Shown piece after piece: positions 50,187 through 59,192 of a stretch of DNA of 64,000 bases. Positions within the stretch are counted from its first letter, which is position 1. Each line of letters begins with the position of its first letter. The notes under the pieces are model-generated. The model saw nothing but the letters and a program-made list of their open reading frames with translations, made no database searches and was not told the DNA's origin. The DNA is from Curtobacterium salicis (GTDB taxonomy: Bacteria > Actinomycetota > Actinomycetes > Actinomycetales > Microbacteriaceae): NCBI RefSeq assembly GCF_011759505.1, contig NZ_JAAOYO010000005.1:186001-250000 (forward strand), in the 5' to 3' direction. A program made the position numbers and the translations under genes.

Positions 50187-51851
50187 ATGTCCAGCACCAC
50201 TCACGAGCGCCCGTCCACGACCGATGGGACCGTCCGCGCCGACGTCGTGATCATCGGCGGCGGCCTCGGCGGCGTCGCGGCTGCGATTGCCGTCTGCCGG
50301 TCCGGGCGCACCGCCGTCCTCACCGAGGAGACCGACTGGCTCGGCGGCCAGCTCACCAGCCAGGCGGTACCGCCGGACGAGCACCCGTGGGTCGAGCAGT
50401 TCGGCGTCACCGCGAGCTACCGTGCGCTGCGGGACGGGATCCGTGACCACTACCGCCGCGTCTACCCGCTCCGGCAGGAAGCCGCCGCGCTGCCCGACCT
50501 CAACCCGGGTGCCGGGCGGGTCAGCAAGCTGTGCCACGAGCCGCGCGTCGCGGTCGCGGTCATCGACGAGCTCCTGCAGCCGTACCGGAGCGCGGGTCGC
50601 CTGACAGTGCTGCTCGAGCAGCGTCCGGTCGCGGCCGGATCCGACGGTGACCGCTGCACCGACGTGACCGTGGAAGGTCCGGACGGCCGACACACCCGCC
50701 TCGTGGGCGCGTTCGTCCTCGACGCGACCGAGACCGGCGAGGTCCTGCCGCTGGCCGGGGTCGAGCACGTGGTCGGCGCGGAGGCCCGGAGTGAGCACGA
50801 CGAACCCCACGCACCCGAGACGGCCCAGCCTGGAAACCAGCAGGGCATCACGTTCTGCTTCGCCGTGTCCCACCACGAGGGCGAGGACCACACGATCGAC
50901 CGGCCGTCGATGTACGACTTCTGGCGGTCGTACCAGCCGGACTTCTGGCCGGCGCCCTTGCTCGGCTTCCTGGCGCCCGACCCGCGCACCCTCGAAGCGC
51001 ACCCGCGGACGTTCGAGCCGAACCCGGACACCGACCCGCTCGCGGTGAGCGCCGACCAGAGCGCCGACGCCGGCGACAAGGAGCTGTGGGGCTTCCGTCG
51101 GATCCTCGCCCGCAAGCTGTTCACCGAGGGCGCGTTCGACTCGGACATCTGCCTCGTGAACTGGCCGCTCAACGACTACTGGCTCAAGCCGGTCATCGGC
51201 ACAGGCGAGGACCGCGCCGCCGACTCCGCCACCGCTGAACAGGCCGTGCACGAAGCACGGCAGCTCTCGCTCTCCGTCCTGTACTGGCTGCAGGCGGAGG
51301 CCCCGCGTGCCGACGGCGGCACAGGCTTCCCGGGACTGAAGCTGCGCGGTGACGTCACCGGCGGCGAGGACGGCCTCGCGAAGGCGCCGTACATCCGCGA
51401 GTCACGCCGCATCAAGGCCGTGACGACGATCCGCGAACAGGACGTCGCGGCCGAGATCGTCGGCGTCACCGGGCGCACGCGGTACCGGGACTCGGTCGGT
51501 GTCGGCAGCTACCGACTCGACCTGCACCCGTCGACCGGTGGCGACAACTACGTCGACGTGCCGAGTGTGCCCTTCGAGATCCCGCTCGGCGCCCTCGTGC
51601 CGCGACGGGTCCGGAACGTGCTGCCGGCGGGCAAGGACCTCGGCACGACGCACATCACGAACGGCTGCTACCGGCTCCACCCCGTCGAGTGGAACGTCGG
51701 CGAGGTCGCCGGCGCCCTGGCGGTGCACTGCATCGAGCACGGCCTCGACCCGCAGGACGTCCAGGCAGACGACGACCGGTTCACCGTGTTCGCCGCAGAG
51801 CTCGACCGCGCCGGTGTCGAACGGCACTGGCCCGAGGTCCAGGGCTACTGA
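50187..51851 (+). CDS. FAD-dependent oxidoreductase (FAD_oxidored, PF12831 type)
   Basis: 554 residues. ADVVIIGGGLGGVAAAIAVCRSGRTAVLTEETDWLGGQLTSQ is the FAD-binding loop with the WLGGQLTSQ turn typical of PF12831. AFVLDATETGEVLPLAG follows, and NVLPAGKDLGTTHITNGCYRLHPVEWNVGEVAGALA is the C-terminal FAD/substrate block. Members oxidise unknown, often sugar-related or organic-acid substrates. No signal peptide, so cytosolic. It is the second gene of the LacI operon. Confidence 0.9.
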   Translation: MSSTTHERPSTTDGTVRADVVIIGGGLGGVAAAIAVCRSGRTAVLTEETDWLGGQLTSQAVPPDEHPWVEQFGVTASYRALRDGIRDHYRRVYPLRQEAAALPDLNPGAGRVSKLCHEPRVAVAVIDELLQPYRSAGRLTVLLEQRPVAAGSDGDRCTDVTVEGPDGRHTRLVGAFVLDATETGEVLPLAGVEHVVGAEARSEHDEPHAPETAQPGNQQGITFCFAVSHHEGEDHTIDRPSMYDFWRSYQPDFWPAPLLGFLAPDPRTLEAHPRTFEPNPDTDPLAVSADQSADAGDKELWGFRRILARKLFTEGAFDSDICLVNWPLNDYWLKPVIGTGEDRAADSATAEQAVHEARQLSLSVLYWLQAEAPRADGGTGFPGLKLRGDVTGGEDGLAKAPYIRESRRIKAVTTIREQDVAAEIVGVTGRTRYRDSVGVGSYRLDLHPSTGGDNYVDVPSVPFEIPLGALVPRRVRNVLPAGKDLGTTHITNGCYRLHPVEWNVGEVAGALAVHCIEHGLDPQDVQADDDRFTVFAAELDRAGVERHWPEVQGY

Positions 51852-51906
51852 CCCGCACACCGCACTCCCCACCCGAAGCACTCCCCCGCAGGAAGGTCAC
51901 GACGAC

Positions 51907-54051
51907 GTGGAACCCAACGCACTGCGCATCGGCATCGACGTCGGTGGCACGTTCACCGATGCCGTCGCCATCGACGCCGCAACGCTCCGGCTCATCGGCC
52001 AGGCGAAGACCCCGACGAGCCACGACCACCCCGACGGTGTCGCGCACGGCATCGTCACCGCGCTCCACGAACTCCTCGCGACGATCGGCCGGTCGCCGGA
52101 CGACGTCGTGTTCCTGGCGCACGGAACGACCCAGGCGACGAACGCGCTGCTCGAGGGTGACGTCGCCCCGGTCGGCTTGATCGGCATCGGACGCGGAGCC
52201 GCCGGCTTCTTCGCGAAGCGGCTCCGGCGGCTCGGTCGGATCGAGATCGCGGACGGCAAGCGCCTCCCCGTGTCGTACGAGCACCTGCGCCGAGCCGACG
52301 ACGACGCTGCGCTCGGCGCCGCCCTCGACCGCTTCCACGCCGCCGGCATCGAATCGGTCGTCGTCACCGAACCGTTCTCCGTCGACGACGCGATCGGCGA
52401 GGAGCGCGTCGCGGCCACCGCGCGCGAGCGCGGCTTCCTCGTCACCGCGACCCACGAGATCACGTCGCTGTACGGGTTGAGCAAGCGGACCCGCACAGCC
52501 GTGCTGAACGCGGTGATCCTGCCACGGATGTTCGCCACGGCCGACCTCGTCCAGACGAGCATCGACGCCGCCGGCATCACCGCGCCGCTCATGGTGATGC
52601 GGTGCGACGGCGGGGTGATGTCCCTCGACGAGATGCGTCGTCGTCCGCTGCTCACCGTCCTCTCCGGCCCCGCGGCAGGCGTCGCCGGTGCCCTCATGCA
52701 GGAGAAGCTGAGTGACGGTCTCTTCCTGGAGACCGGCGGCACCTCCACCGACATCTCGGTGATCCGCCGCGGCAAGGTCGCGGTCCGCTACACCGAGTTC
52801 GGCGGCAGCTCCACGTACCTTTCCGCGCTCGACGTGCGCACCGTCGGCGTCGGCGGTGGGTCCATGGTGCGGATCCGGACGGGAGGCACGGCCCAGGTCA
52901 CGCACGTCGGCCCGCGCAGCGCCCACATCGCCGGGCTCCCCTACGCCTGCTTCGCCCCGGCCGAGCAGCTGCTGGGTGCCCGGCTCCTGACGGTCGCCCC
53001 GATCGACGGCGATCCCGCTGATCACGTCGTGTTGGAGACGGAGGGCGGCGACCGGTTCGCCGTCACGATGACCTGCGCGGCGAACGCGCTCGGTCTCGTC
53101 CCCGAGGGCGACTACGCGCACGCCCCGTCCGACGCGGCCCGTGCCGCACTGGCACCGCTCGCGGCGGCGCTCGGCACGGACGTCGAGGGGGCCGCCAGGA
53201 CCGTGCTCGACGCCGGGGTCGCGCCCGTGCTCGACGTCGTCGCGTCGATGGCGGACGACTACGACATCGCGAAGGACGACGTGCTCCTCGTCGGCGGGGG
53301 CGGCGGGGCGGCCTCGGTCACCCCGCATGCGGGCACCCGGCATGGAGTCGAATGGCGGATCGCCGAGCACAGCGAGGTGATCAGCCCGATCGGCGTCGCC
53401 TTGGCGCTCATCCGTGAACAGGTCGAGCGGGTGATCCCGGGCGCGACCGACGACCAGATCCTCGCCGTCCGTCGGGAAGCCGAGCAGGCCGTCATCGCGC
53501 AGGGCGCTGCGCCCGCGGAGGTGTCGGTCGACGTCACGGTCGACCCGCAGTCGAACACGGTGCGTGCGGTCGCGACCGGCGCGACGGAACTGCGCACGCA
53601 GGACCGGACCCAGCGCCGCACGGACGGTGAGCTGCGCGCGATCGCTGCGGAGGGCTTCCAGGTCGACGCGGCCGCCGTCCGCGTCCTCGCCGCGACCGAC
53701 AACCACGTCGTCTTCGGCGCGCCGGAACGGCGCCGGTTCCTCCGGAAGGCGACGCACCCGGTCCGGGTGCTCGACCGCGACGGGGTCGTGCGGTTCGCGT
53801 CGCTGGACGCCCGGGTGCAGCAGAGCACCGTGGGTGCCGGCGCCGGCACGCTCCCGGAACTCATCGCCGAGCACACCGCCTACGGCGACGGCGGATCGCG
53901 CGCCCCGGCGTTGCAGCTGCTCATCGGCCCACGGATCGCCGACCTGTCCGGCGTCCTCGACGAGTCGCAGCTCATCTCACTGGCCCGCACCGAGGTCGAG
54001 GGGCAGGACCGGGCGGAGCCGCTCGTCGCCGTCCTCGAGGTCCGGTCGTGA
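51907..54051 (+). CDS. hydantoinase/oxoprolinase A-type protein
   Basis: 714 residues from a GTG with GGAAGG upstream. LRIGIDVGGTFTDAVAID is the ATPase-like Hydant_A_N start; FLAHGTTQATNALLEGD, GLSKRTRTAVLNAVILPRM, VLSGPAAGVAGALM, ETGGTSTDISVI and VGVGGGSMVRI follow in family order. It lacks a partner HyuB gene, unlike usual hydantoinases, so it may work alone or in a different complex. ATP-dependent ring opening or carboxylation of a small substrate is the family role. Its stop overlaps the next start (GTGA). Confidence 0.9.
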   Translation: MEPNALRIGIDVGGTFTDAVAIDAATLRLIGQAKTPTSHDHPDGVAHGIVTALHELLATIGRSPDDVVFLAHGTTQATNALLEGDVAPVGLIGIGRGAAGFFAKRLRRLGRIEIADGKRLPVSYEHLRRADDDAALGAALDRFHAAGIESVVVTEPFSVDDAIGEERVAATARERGFLVTATHEITSLYGLSKRTRTAVLNAVILPRMFATADLVQTSIDAAGITAPLMVMRCDGGVMSLDEMRRRPLLTVLSGPAAGVAGALMQEKLSDGLFLETGGTSTDISVIRRGKVAVRYTEFGGSSTYLSALDVRTVGVGGGSMVRIRTGGTAQVTHVGPRSAHIAGLPYACFAPAEQLLGARLLTVAPIDGDPADHVVLETEGGDRFAVTMTCAANALGLVPEGDYAHAPSDAARAALAPLAAALGTDVEGAARTVLDAGVAPVLDVVASMADDYDIAKDDVLLVGGGGGAASVTPHAGTRHGVEWRIAEHSEVISPIGVALALIREQVERVIPGATDDQILAVRREAEQAVIAQGAAPAEVSVDVTVDPQSNTVRAVATGATELRTQDRTQRRTDGELRAIAAEGFQVDAAAVRVLAATDNHVVFGAPERRRFLRKATHPVRVLDRDGVVRFASLDARVQQSTVGAGAGTLPELIAEHTAYGDGGSRAPALQLLIGPRIADLSGVLDESQLISLARTEVEGQDRAEPLVAVLEVRS

Positions 54052-54692
54052 GCATAACCGCGGGCGTGCTGCCGGCCGCTGACCGTCGCCGCATCGCCGC
54101 GCTGGCGGACCGCTCCGACGACGCCCTCGGCGTCCGTCTCCTCCGGGGCACGCCGACGAACGAGGCCCGGTCGGAGGAGCACCTCACCGACCTCAGCCGA
54201 CGGGCCACGTCGTTCGGAGCCGCGCTGGCGGACCGGGCCTCCGGGGCTCCGGCCGCCATCACCGTCGTCGAGCGCGACGGTGGGCTCGCACAGGGCGGCC
54301 TCCTCGCCCGGTACGGCTCCCGCGAGCACCGCGTCGAGCTCTTCACCGACACGGTGGACTTCTGCGAGCACCTGGTCGACGAGCTCGGCTGGCGCAGCTG
54401 GTTCCCGGCGGGCAGCGTCCAGGCGGCAGCCGTCGAGCACGAGCGGGCGCACCACCTCGTGACGGTGGACCGCTCGCGGGACCTCCGCGCTGCGCTCGGA
54501 CTCGAGGTGCTCCGGATCGGCCGGTTCCGCCGGTTCGGCACCGTCGCCGGGGCCGACGAGGTCGCGGCGCACGCGTTCGCGGCCCGCAGCGTGCGGCTCG
54601 GCCGCTCACCGCTCCTCCTCACAGCGGCCGCGCAGGCCGCCCTCGCGACGCGCACCGGCGCTCGTCGCGCACCGACCACCAGGGAGAACTGA
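54048..54692 (+). CDS. unknown protein with an HExxH motif
   Basis: 214 residues from a GTG overlapping the HyuA stop. The middle contains FTDTVDFCEHLVDELGW and VEHERAHHLVTVDRSRDL, where HERAH is a HExxH metal site; FRRFGTVAGADEVAAHAFAARSV follows and could give a third ligand (Glu). No signal peptide or helices in the membrane. I recognise no family. The tight overlap ties it to the hydantoinase-like protein. Confidence 0.6.
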   Translation: MSITAGVLPAADRRRIAALADRSDDALGVRLLRGTPTNEARSEEHLTDLSRRATSFGAALADRASGAPAAITVVERDGGLAQGGLLARYGSREHRVELFTDTVDFCEHLVDELGWRSWFPAGSVQAAAVEHERAHHLVTVDRSRDLRAALGLEVLRIGRFRRFGTVAGADEVAAHAFAARSVRLGRSPLLLTAAAQAALATRTGARRAPTTREN

Positions 54693-54694
54693 CC

Positions 54695-56014
54695 ATGGGC
54701 ATCGCCATCATCATCGTCATGGCCATCGGCGTCGCGCTGATCCTGACCGGCAAGGTCCCCACCGCCTTCGCGCTCGTGCTCCTCGCCGTCGCGATCGCCC
54801 TCGTGTCCGGCGCACCGTTCGTCGGCGCCGAGAACAGCGTCCTCAGCACCGTGCTGCAGGACGGCGCGATCCGACTCGCGTCCACGATGATCGCGATCCT
54901 CCTCGGCTCGTGGCTCGGGTCGCTCATGCGGGACACCGCGATCGCCAGCACCCTGGTCCGGAAGACCGTCGAGTTCGGCGGAGACCGGCCGGTCGTCGTC
55001 GCGCTCGGGGTCCTCCTGATCTCCGCCCTGTGCGGCGCCGTGACCGGTTCGGCACCGGCTGCGCTGCTGGCCGGCGTGATCGGCATCCCCGCGATGATCG
55101 CCGTGGGCGTGCCGAAGGTCACCGCCGCCGGGACGATCCTGATGGGCATCGGTGCCGGGGTGCCGTTCGAGCTGCCGGTCTGGCAGTTCTTCTCGACCGC
55201 GCTCGACCTCCCGGTCGCCGACGTCCGGTCCTTCATGGTGCTGCTGTTCCCGTTCGCCGCCGTCGCGGCGGTCGCGTACGTCCTGGTCGAGACGCGTCGC
55301 CGCGGGACCGTCCACCAGTGGTCGCTCGCGTCGATGTCCGATGCGGACGCCGACGCGGGCTCCAGCGCTCCGGCGGCCGACACGCGCAGTCGTCGGCAGC
55401 GCCTCGGCGACGCGCCGTGGTTCGCCCTGCTGACGCCGCTGGTGCCGATCGTGCTCGCCCTCGTCCTGCAGGTGCCGATCATCCCGTCGTTGCTCGCCGG
55501 TGTGCTGTTCGCCGTGACCACCACGACCCCGCCGCGGCTCATCGCGACGCGCATGCTCCGCTCGCTGTACGACGCATTCCACGTGGCCGCACCGCCGATC
55601 GCCCTCTTCATCGCGATCGGCATGCTGCTCGCCGCGGTCGGCCTACCCGGTGCCGTCGCCGCCCTGCGGCCGATCGTCGAGGCCGTGGCGCCGACGAACG
55701 TCGTGCTCTACGTGGTCGTGTTCTCGGTCCTCGTCCCACTCTGCCTCTACCGCGGTCCGCTCAACATCTTCGGTCTCGGTGCCGGGATCGCCGGTGCGAT
55801 GACCGCGATCGGCTTCTACTCGCCGATGGCCGTCCTGGGGCTCATGACGTCGTACAACCAGGTGTTCGGCGTCGCCGACCCGACGAGCACCCAGACCGTG
55901 TGGGCTGCGCAGTACTCGGGCGTCACCCCGCAGCAGGTGATGGTCCGCGTCCTCCCGTACGTCTGGGTGGTCGCCATCGCCGGCATCGTCCTGTCCGCAG
56001 TCCGTTACCTCTGA
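54695..56014 (+). CDS. IT-superfamily permease (GntP/DctM/CitM-like)
   Basis: 439 residues with about 11-12 helices. IIIVMAIGVALILTGKVPTAFALVLLAVAIALVSG and the re-entrant-like ALCGAVTGSAPAALLAGVIG and GPLNIFGLGAGIAGAMTAIG segments are typical of ion-transporter superfamily carriers for organic acids. A polar loop (SLASMSDADADAGSSAPAAD) divides the halves. Two nucleotides separate it from the upstream gene. It likely imports the compound processed by the FAD and HyuA-type enzymes (inference). Confidence 0.82.
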   Translation: MGIAIIIVMAIGVALILTGKVPTAFALVLLAVAIALVSGAPFVGAENSVLSTVLQDGAIRLASTMIAILLGSWLGSLMRDTAIASTLVRKTVEFGGDRPVVVALGVLLISALCGAVTGSAPAALLAGVIGIPAMIAVGVPKVTAAGTILMGIGAGVPFELPVWQFFSTALDLPVADVRSFMVLLFPFAAVAAVAYVLVETRRRGTVHQWSLASMSDADADAGSSAPAADTRSRRQRLGDAPWFALLTPLVPIVLALVLQVPIIPSLLAGVLFAVTTTTPPRLIATRMLRSLYDAFHVAAPPIALFIAIGMLLAAVGLPGAVAALRPIVEAVAPTNVVLYVVVFSVLVPLCLYRGPLNIFGLGAGIAGAMTAIGFYSPMAVLGLMTSYNQVFGVADPTSTQTVWAAQYSGVTPQQVMVRVLPYVWVVAIAGIVLSAVRYL

Positions 56015-56025
56015 GAGGCTCCGTC

Positions 56026-58431
56026 ATGACCGACTCCACACCCACCGCCGGTCCCTCCCGGCGCGCCGTCCTCGTCGGGGCAGCGGCCGTCGCCGCCCTC
56101 GCCGGCACCCGGTCACTCCTGCCAGGAGGAGCCGCCCACGCTGCCGGCACCACTCCGGCTCCGCCGTTCGCGACCGTGCGCTCGCAGTGGCTCGCCACCC
56201 TCATCGGCGACGTCGACCTCGCCGACCCGGTCGTCGCCCGGTACGTGACCGACCTCGCCGCGGCGGCGAAGCCCCTGTGGGACAGCCTCGACACCGGCGC
56301 CGGTCGGACGTTCCTCTGGGCCGATCTCGACAGCAGCTCGACGTCGGCGTTGCAGACCACGGCCATCGGACGGATCCGCACCCTGGCGTTGGCGCTGAAG
56401 ACCCCCGGGAGCGCCCTCACCGGTGACACCGCGCTCGCAGCGGACCTCGTCTCGGCGTTGGACTGGTTCCTGGCGCACAAGTACGGCGGTGGAGTCGGCC
56501 GGTACGACAACTGGTGGGACTTCCAGATCGGCATCCCCCTGGCGCTGAACGACGTCTGCCTGCTGCTGCACGATCAGCTGACGGCCACGCAGGTCGGCAC
56601 CGCGATGACGGCGATCCGGAAGTACGCGCCCGACCCGCGGGTGACCGCGGAGATGACCTCGACCGGCGCCAACCGCAACTGGGCCTGTTCGATCGCCATC
56701 ATCCGTGGTGCCCTGAGCGAGGACGCTGCCGTGATCGCCGACGCGAAGAACGCGTACGTCCCGGTGTTCGACTACACGACGAGCGGCGACGGCTTCTACC
56801 CGGACGGCGGATTCGTCCAGCACGAGTACTACGCGTACACCGGCAGCTACGGGTTCTCGCTGCTGCAGTACCTGACCTACAGCATGCTCGCGGTCCGCGG
56901 GACCGAGTGGGCGTTCACCGCGTCGCGACTCCAGCGCGTCGTCGACTGGGTGGAGGAGAACTTCCGCCCGTGGATCCACGCAGGGGCGTTCATGGACATG
57001 ACCCGCGGCCGGGCGCTGTCGCGGTTCTACCAGACCGACCACCGCCTCGGACACCTCACGGTGGCGACCCTGGTGCAGCTCGCCGACGTCCTGCCCGCCG
57101 CGGACGGCACCGCGCTGCGATCCGTGTGCAAGGGGTGGATCGCCGCCGACACGACCCAGCCCTACTTCGACCACGACGACATCCCCATCGAGCAGGTCCG
57201 GATCCCGTCCGTCGTGCGGGGGCGCGCTCTCGTCGCCGACGAATCCGTCCAGACGGGGTCCGAGTCGACCCGGTCCGTCGTCGCGACGTCGATGGCCCGC
57301 GCAGTGCACCGCCGATCCGGCTTCGCGCTCGGCATCGCGATGGACAGCACGACCATCAAGCCGTACGAGACGGCGAACGACGAGAACCTGCAGGGCTGGT
57401 ACACCGGCGAAGGCGCAACTTACCTGTACCTGCCGGACAAGCCGGGCCACTGGGCGAACCAGTACTGGCCCACCGCCGACAAGTACCGGATCCCAGGCAC
57501 CACCGTGCAGGTCAAGCCGCTCGCCCTCGGCGCCGGACGCGGTTCCACGAACACCTGGACCGGCGGTGTCGTGCAGGACGACGTCTCCGCCGTCGGGATG
57601 GGCCTGTCGTTCGGCAAGCAGACCCTGCGCGCGCGGAAGTCGTGGTTCGGCTTCGGCGACGTGGTGCTGCACCTCGGAGCCGGGATCACCAGTTCCGACG
57701 GCGTCCATGTCGAGACGATCGTCGAGCAGCGGAACACCGGGCCCGACGGGCAGACGGTTCCGGTGGTCGACGGCCGCGCGACACTGACCACGACGAGCAG
57801 CACGGCGACGACGCTGACGCCGCGCTGGGTACACGTACCCGGCACCGGCGGCTACGTCTTCCCTGCCGGCACGAGCGTGCGTGCACTCCGTGAGGACCGC
57901 ACCGGCAGATGGACCGACATGGACCACCGCGGGACGTACGAGGACGACACCGCCTACACCCGCCGGTTCGTCACGTTCTGGCTCGACCACGGCGTCGACC
58001 CGACGAACGCCTCGTACTCCTGGCTCCAGCTCCCCGGAGCAACGCAGGCGCAGGTGTCTGCCGCTGCCGTGTCGGACGACGTGGCGGTCCTCGCGAACAC
58101 GGCGAGCCTCCAGGCTGCACGACAGGCCAGCACCGGCGTCACTGCGCTCAACGCGTGGGCGAGCGGAACCGCCGCGATCGGTGGCGTCCGCATCGACCGC
58201 ACAGGATGCGTCGTCGTGAGGCGAGACGACGACGGCATGGCTGTCTCGGTGAGCGACCCGACCGGGAAGCTCACCGGGACAGTGACGGTGACGATCGATG
58301 GCTCTGCGGGGACAGTTCTCGAGACAGACCCTGGGGTGAGCGTCACGACCGGCTCGCAGTCAACCGTCGTCCGGGTGGACGTCACAGGTTCAGCCGGCCG
58401 CACCGCTACGGCACGGTTCGCTCCGGCATGA
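56026..58431 (+). CDS. Tat-exported polysaccharide lyase family 8
   Basis: 801 residues. Twin-arginine signal (SRRAVLVGAAAVAALAG, cleavage near AHAA). The alpha-toroid has NWWDFQIGIPLALND, TGANRNWAC (catalytic Asn) and GGFVQHEYYAYTGSYGFSLLQYLTY (His and Tyr); the beta-sandwich part includes ENLQGWYTGEGATYLYLPD and KSWFGFGDVVLHLGAGI. PL8 enzymes split hyaluronate, chondroitin, xanthan or similar uronic-acid polymers by beta-elimination. Which of these cannot be read. GAGAGG precedes the ATG. Last gene of the LacI operon. No unsaturated-uronyl hydrolase is seen nearby. Confidence 0.9.
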   Translation: MTDSTPTAGPSRRAVLVGAAAVAALAGTRSLLPGGAAHAAGTTPAPPFATVRSQWLATLIGDVDLADPVVARYVTDLAAAAKPLWDSLDTGAGRTFLWADLDSSSTSALQTTAIGRIRTLALALKTPGSALTGDTALAADLVSALDWFLAHKYGGGVGRYDNWWDFQIGIPLALNDVCLLLHDQLTATQVGTAMTAIRKYAPDPRVTAEMTSTGANRNWACSIAIIRGALSEDAAVIADAKNAYVPVFDYTTSGDGFYPDGGFVQHEYYAYTGSYGFSLLQYLTYSMLAVRGTEWAFTASRLQRVVDWVEENFRPWIHAGAFMDMTRGRALSRFYQTDHRLGHLTVATLVQLADVLPAADGTALRSVCKGWIAADTTQPYFDHDDIPIEQVRIPSVVRGRALVADESVQTGSESTRSVVATSMARAVHRRSGFALGIAMDSTTIKPYETANDENLQGWYTGEGATYLYLPDKPGHWANQYWPTADKYRIPGTTVQVKPLALGAGRGSTNTWTGGVVQDDVSAVGMGLSFGKQTLRARKSWFGFGDVVLHLGAGITSSDGVHVETIVEQRNTGPDGQTVPVVDGRATLTTTSSTATTLTPRWVHVPGTGGYVFPAGTSVRALREDRTGRWTDMDHRGTYEDDTAYTRRFVTFWLDHGVDPTNASYSWLQLPGATQAQVSAAAVSDDVAVLANTASLQAARQASTGVTALNAWASGTAAIGGVRIDRTGCVVVRRDDDGMAVSVSDPTGKLTGTVTVTIDGSAGTVLETDPGVSVTTGSQSTVVRVDVTGSAGRTATARFAPA

Positions 58432-58452
58432 CCACGGAAGTGAGCCCTCCGG

Positions 58453-58906
58453 TCAACTGTCATGTGTCATCTGTCCAGCCACGCAGTGCGGCTGGGGGCC
58501 GAGAGCGCGGAGGTGTGCTCGGTGGCGCTCGTCCGTGAAGGCCGACCCGCAGCAGTGCCAGGGCTCCCCAACAGACTCTTCCATCGTCTTCTTGATCGCG
58601 CTCGCGTCGCGCTCGAACAGCACGCGGACCTGGTCGGCAGCGTCAAGCTCTGCCACGAGCGCACTGGTCTTCTCGAAGATCGACGAGAAGGGCAGTCCGA
58701 TCACCTCCGCCTGTTTCCGGGTGCGCGGACGGGTCCGAAGCGCGAATCAGCGCTGCGGCGAGCAGCGGCAGGGTCGTGTCGGTCCTCGCTGACCAGCAGG
58801 CGACCTGGCCGAGCGCGATCAGGTGATCGGCGGCAAGACCGGTGTGCACGGCCTCCCAGTGCTGACCACTTCCGGGAGTGAGGTCATCCGATGCCGAAGC
58901 ACTCAT
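58453..58906 (-). pseudogene. decayed gene with a frameshift
   Basis: The 5' part reads MSASASDDLTPGSGQHWEAV then LGQVACWSARTDTTLPLLAAALI; the frame fails near 58735-58750 and resumes as TRKQAEVIGLPFSSIFEKTSALVAEL, VRVLFERDASAIKKTMEESV and a HxxH-containing end. A single indel would give about 150 residues. Family unknown. It converges on the PL8 gene. Confidence 0.6.
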
Positions 58907-59156
58907 GTGGATCAGTGTGCCAGCCAACCCGCGGGTGACCGAGAGACGGTGGGCTACCGAGACGGTCGACACCGTGCCTGGACTGGCCAGGCGTGGCAGG
59001 TTCTGCCTGCTGAGTCATCGACGGCACGTTCGAGAGCCTTCGCCCCTTGCGGTGGATCAGAGCACCTTGTAACAAGCGGCTCTCACGCCTCAAGCGCTCA
59101 ACCCGTGCGTCCGGTGCGACCTGGTCACTAGCGACTTGAACAAGTAGACAAGATCC

Positions 59157-59186
59157 GTTGCGCAAGAACAGTTGCGCAACTAGCCT
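59157..59186 (+). promoter_or_regulatory. ArsR promoter with repeated GTTGCGCAA operator
   Basis: GTTGCGCAAG (59157) and GTTGCGCAAC (59171-59180, a perfect 10-bp palindrome) are 14 bp apart. TTGCGC (59158) and TAGCCT (59181-59186) act as -35 and -10 with 17 nt between. TAGCCT is 6 nt before the ArsR ATG, so the message is leaderless and the repressor would sit on the promoter. Confidence 0.7.
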
Positions 59187-59192
59187 ACTCGT

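Noticed and set aside
52878..52893. GACGGGAGGCACGGCC resembling the palindrome family
   Set aside because: It lies inside the HyuA coding region with no inverted partner; codes for ordinary family residues.
51781..53874. Long minus frame antisense to the HyuA-type gene
   Set aside because: Arg/Glu/Asp shadow composition, no motifs.
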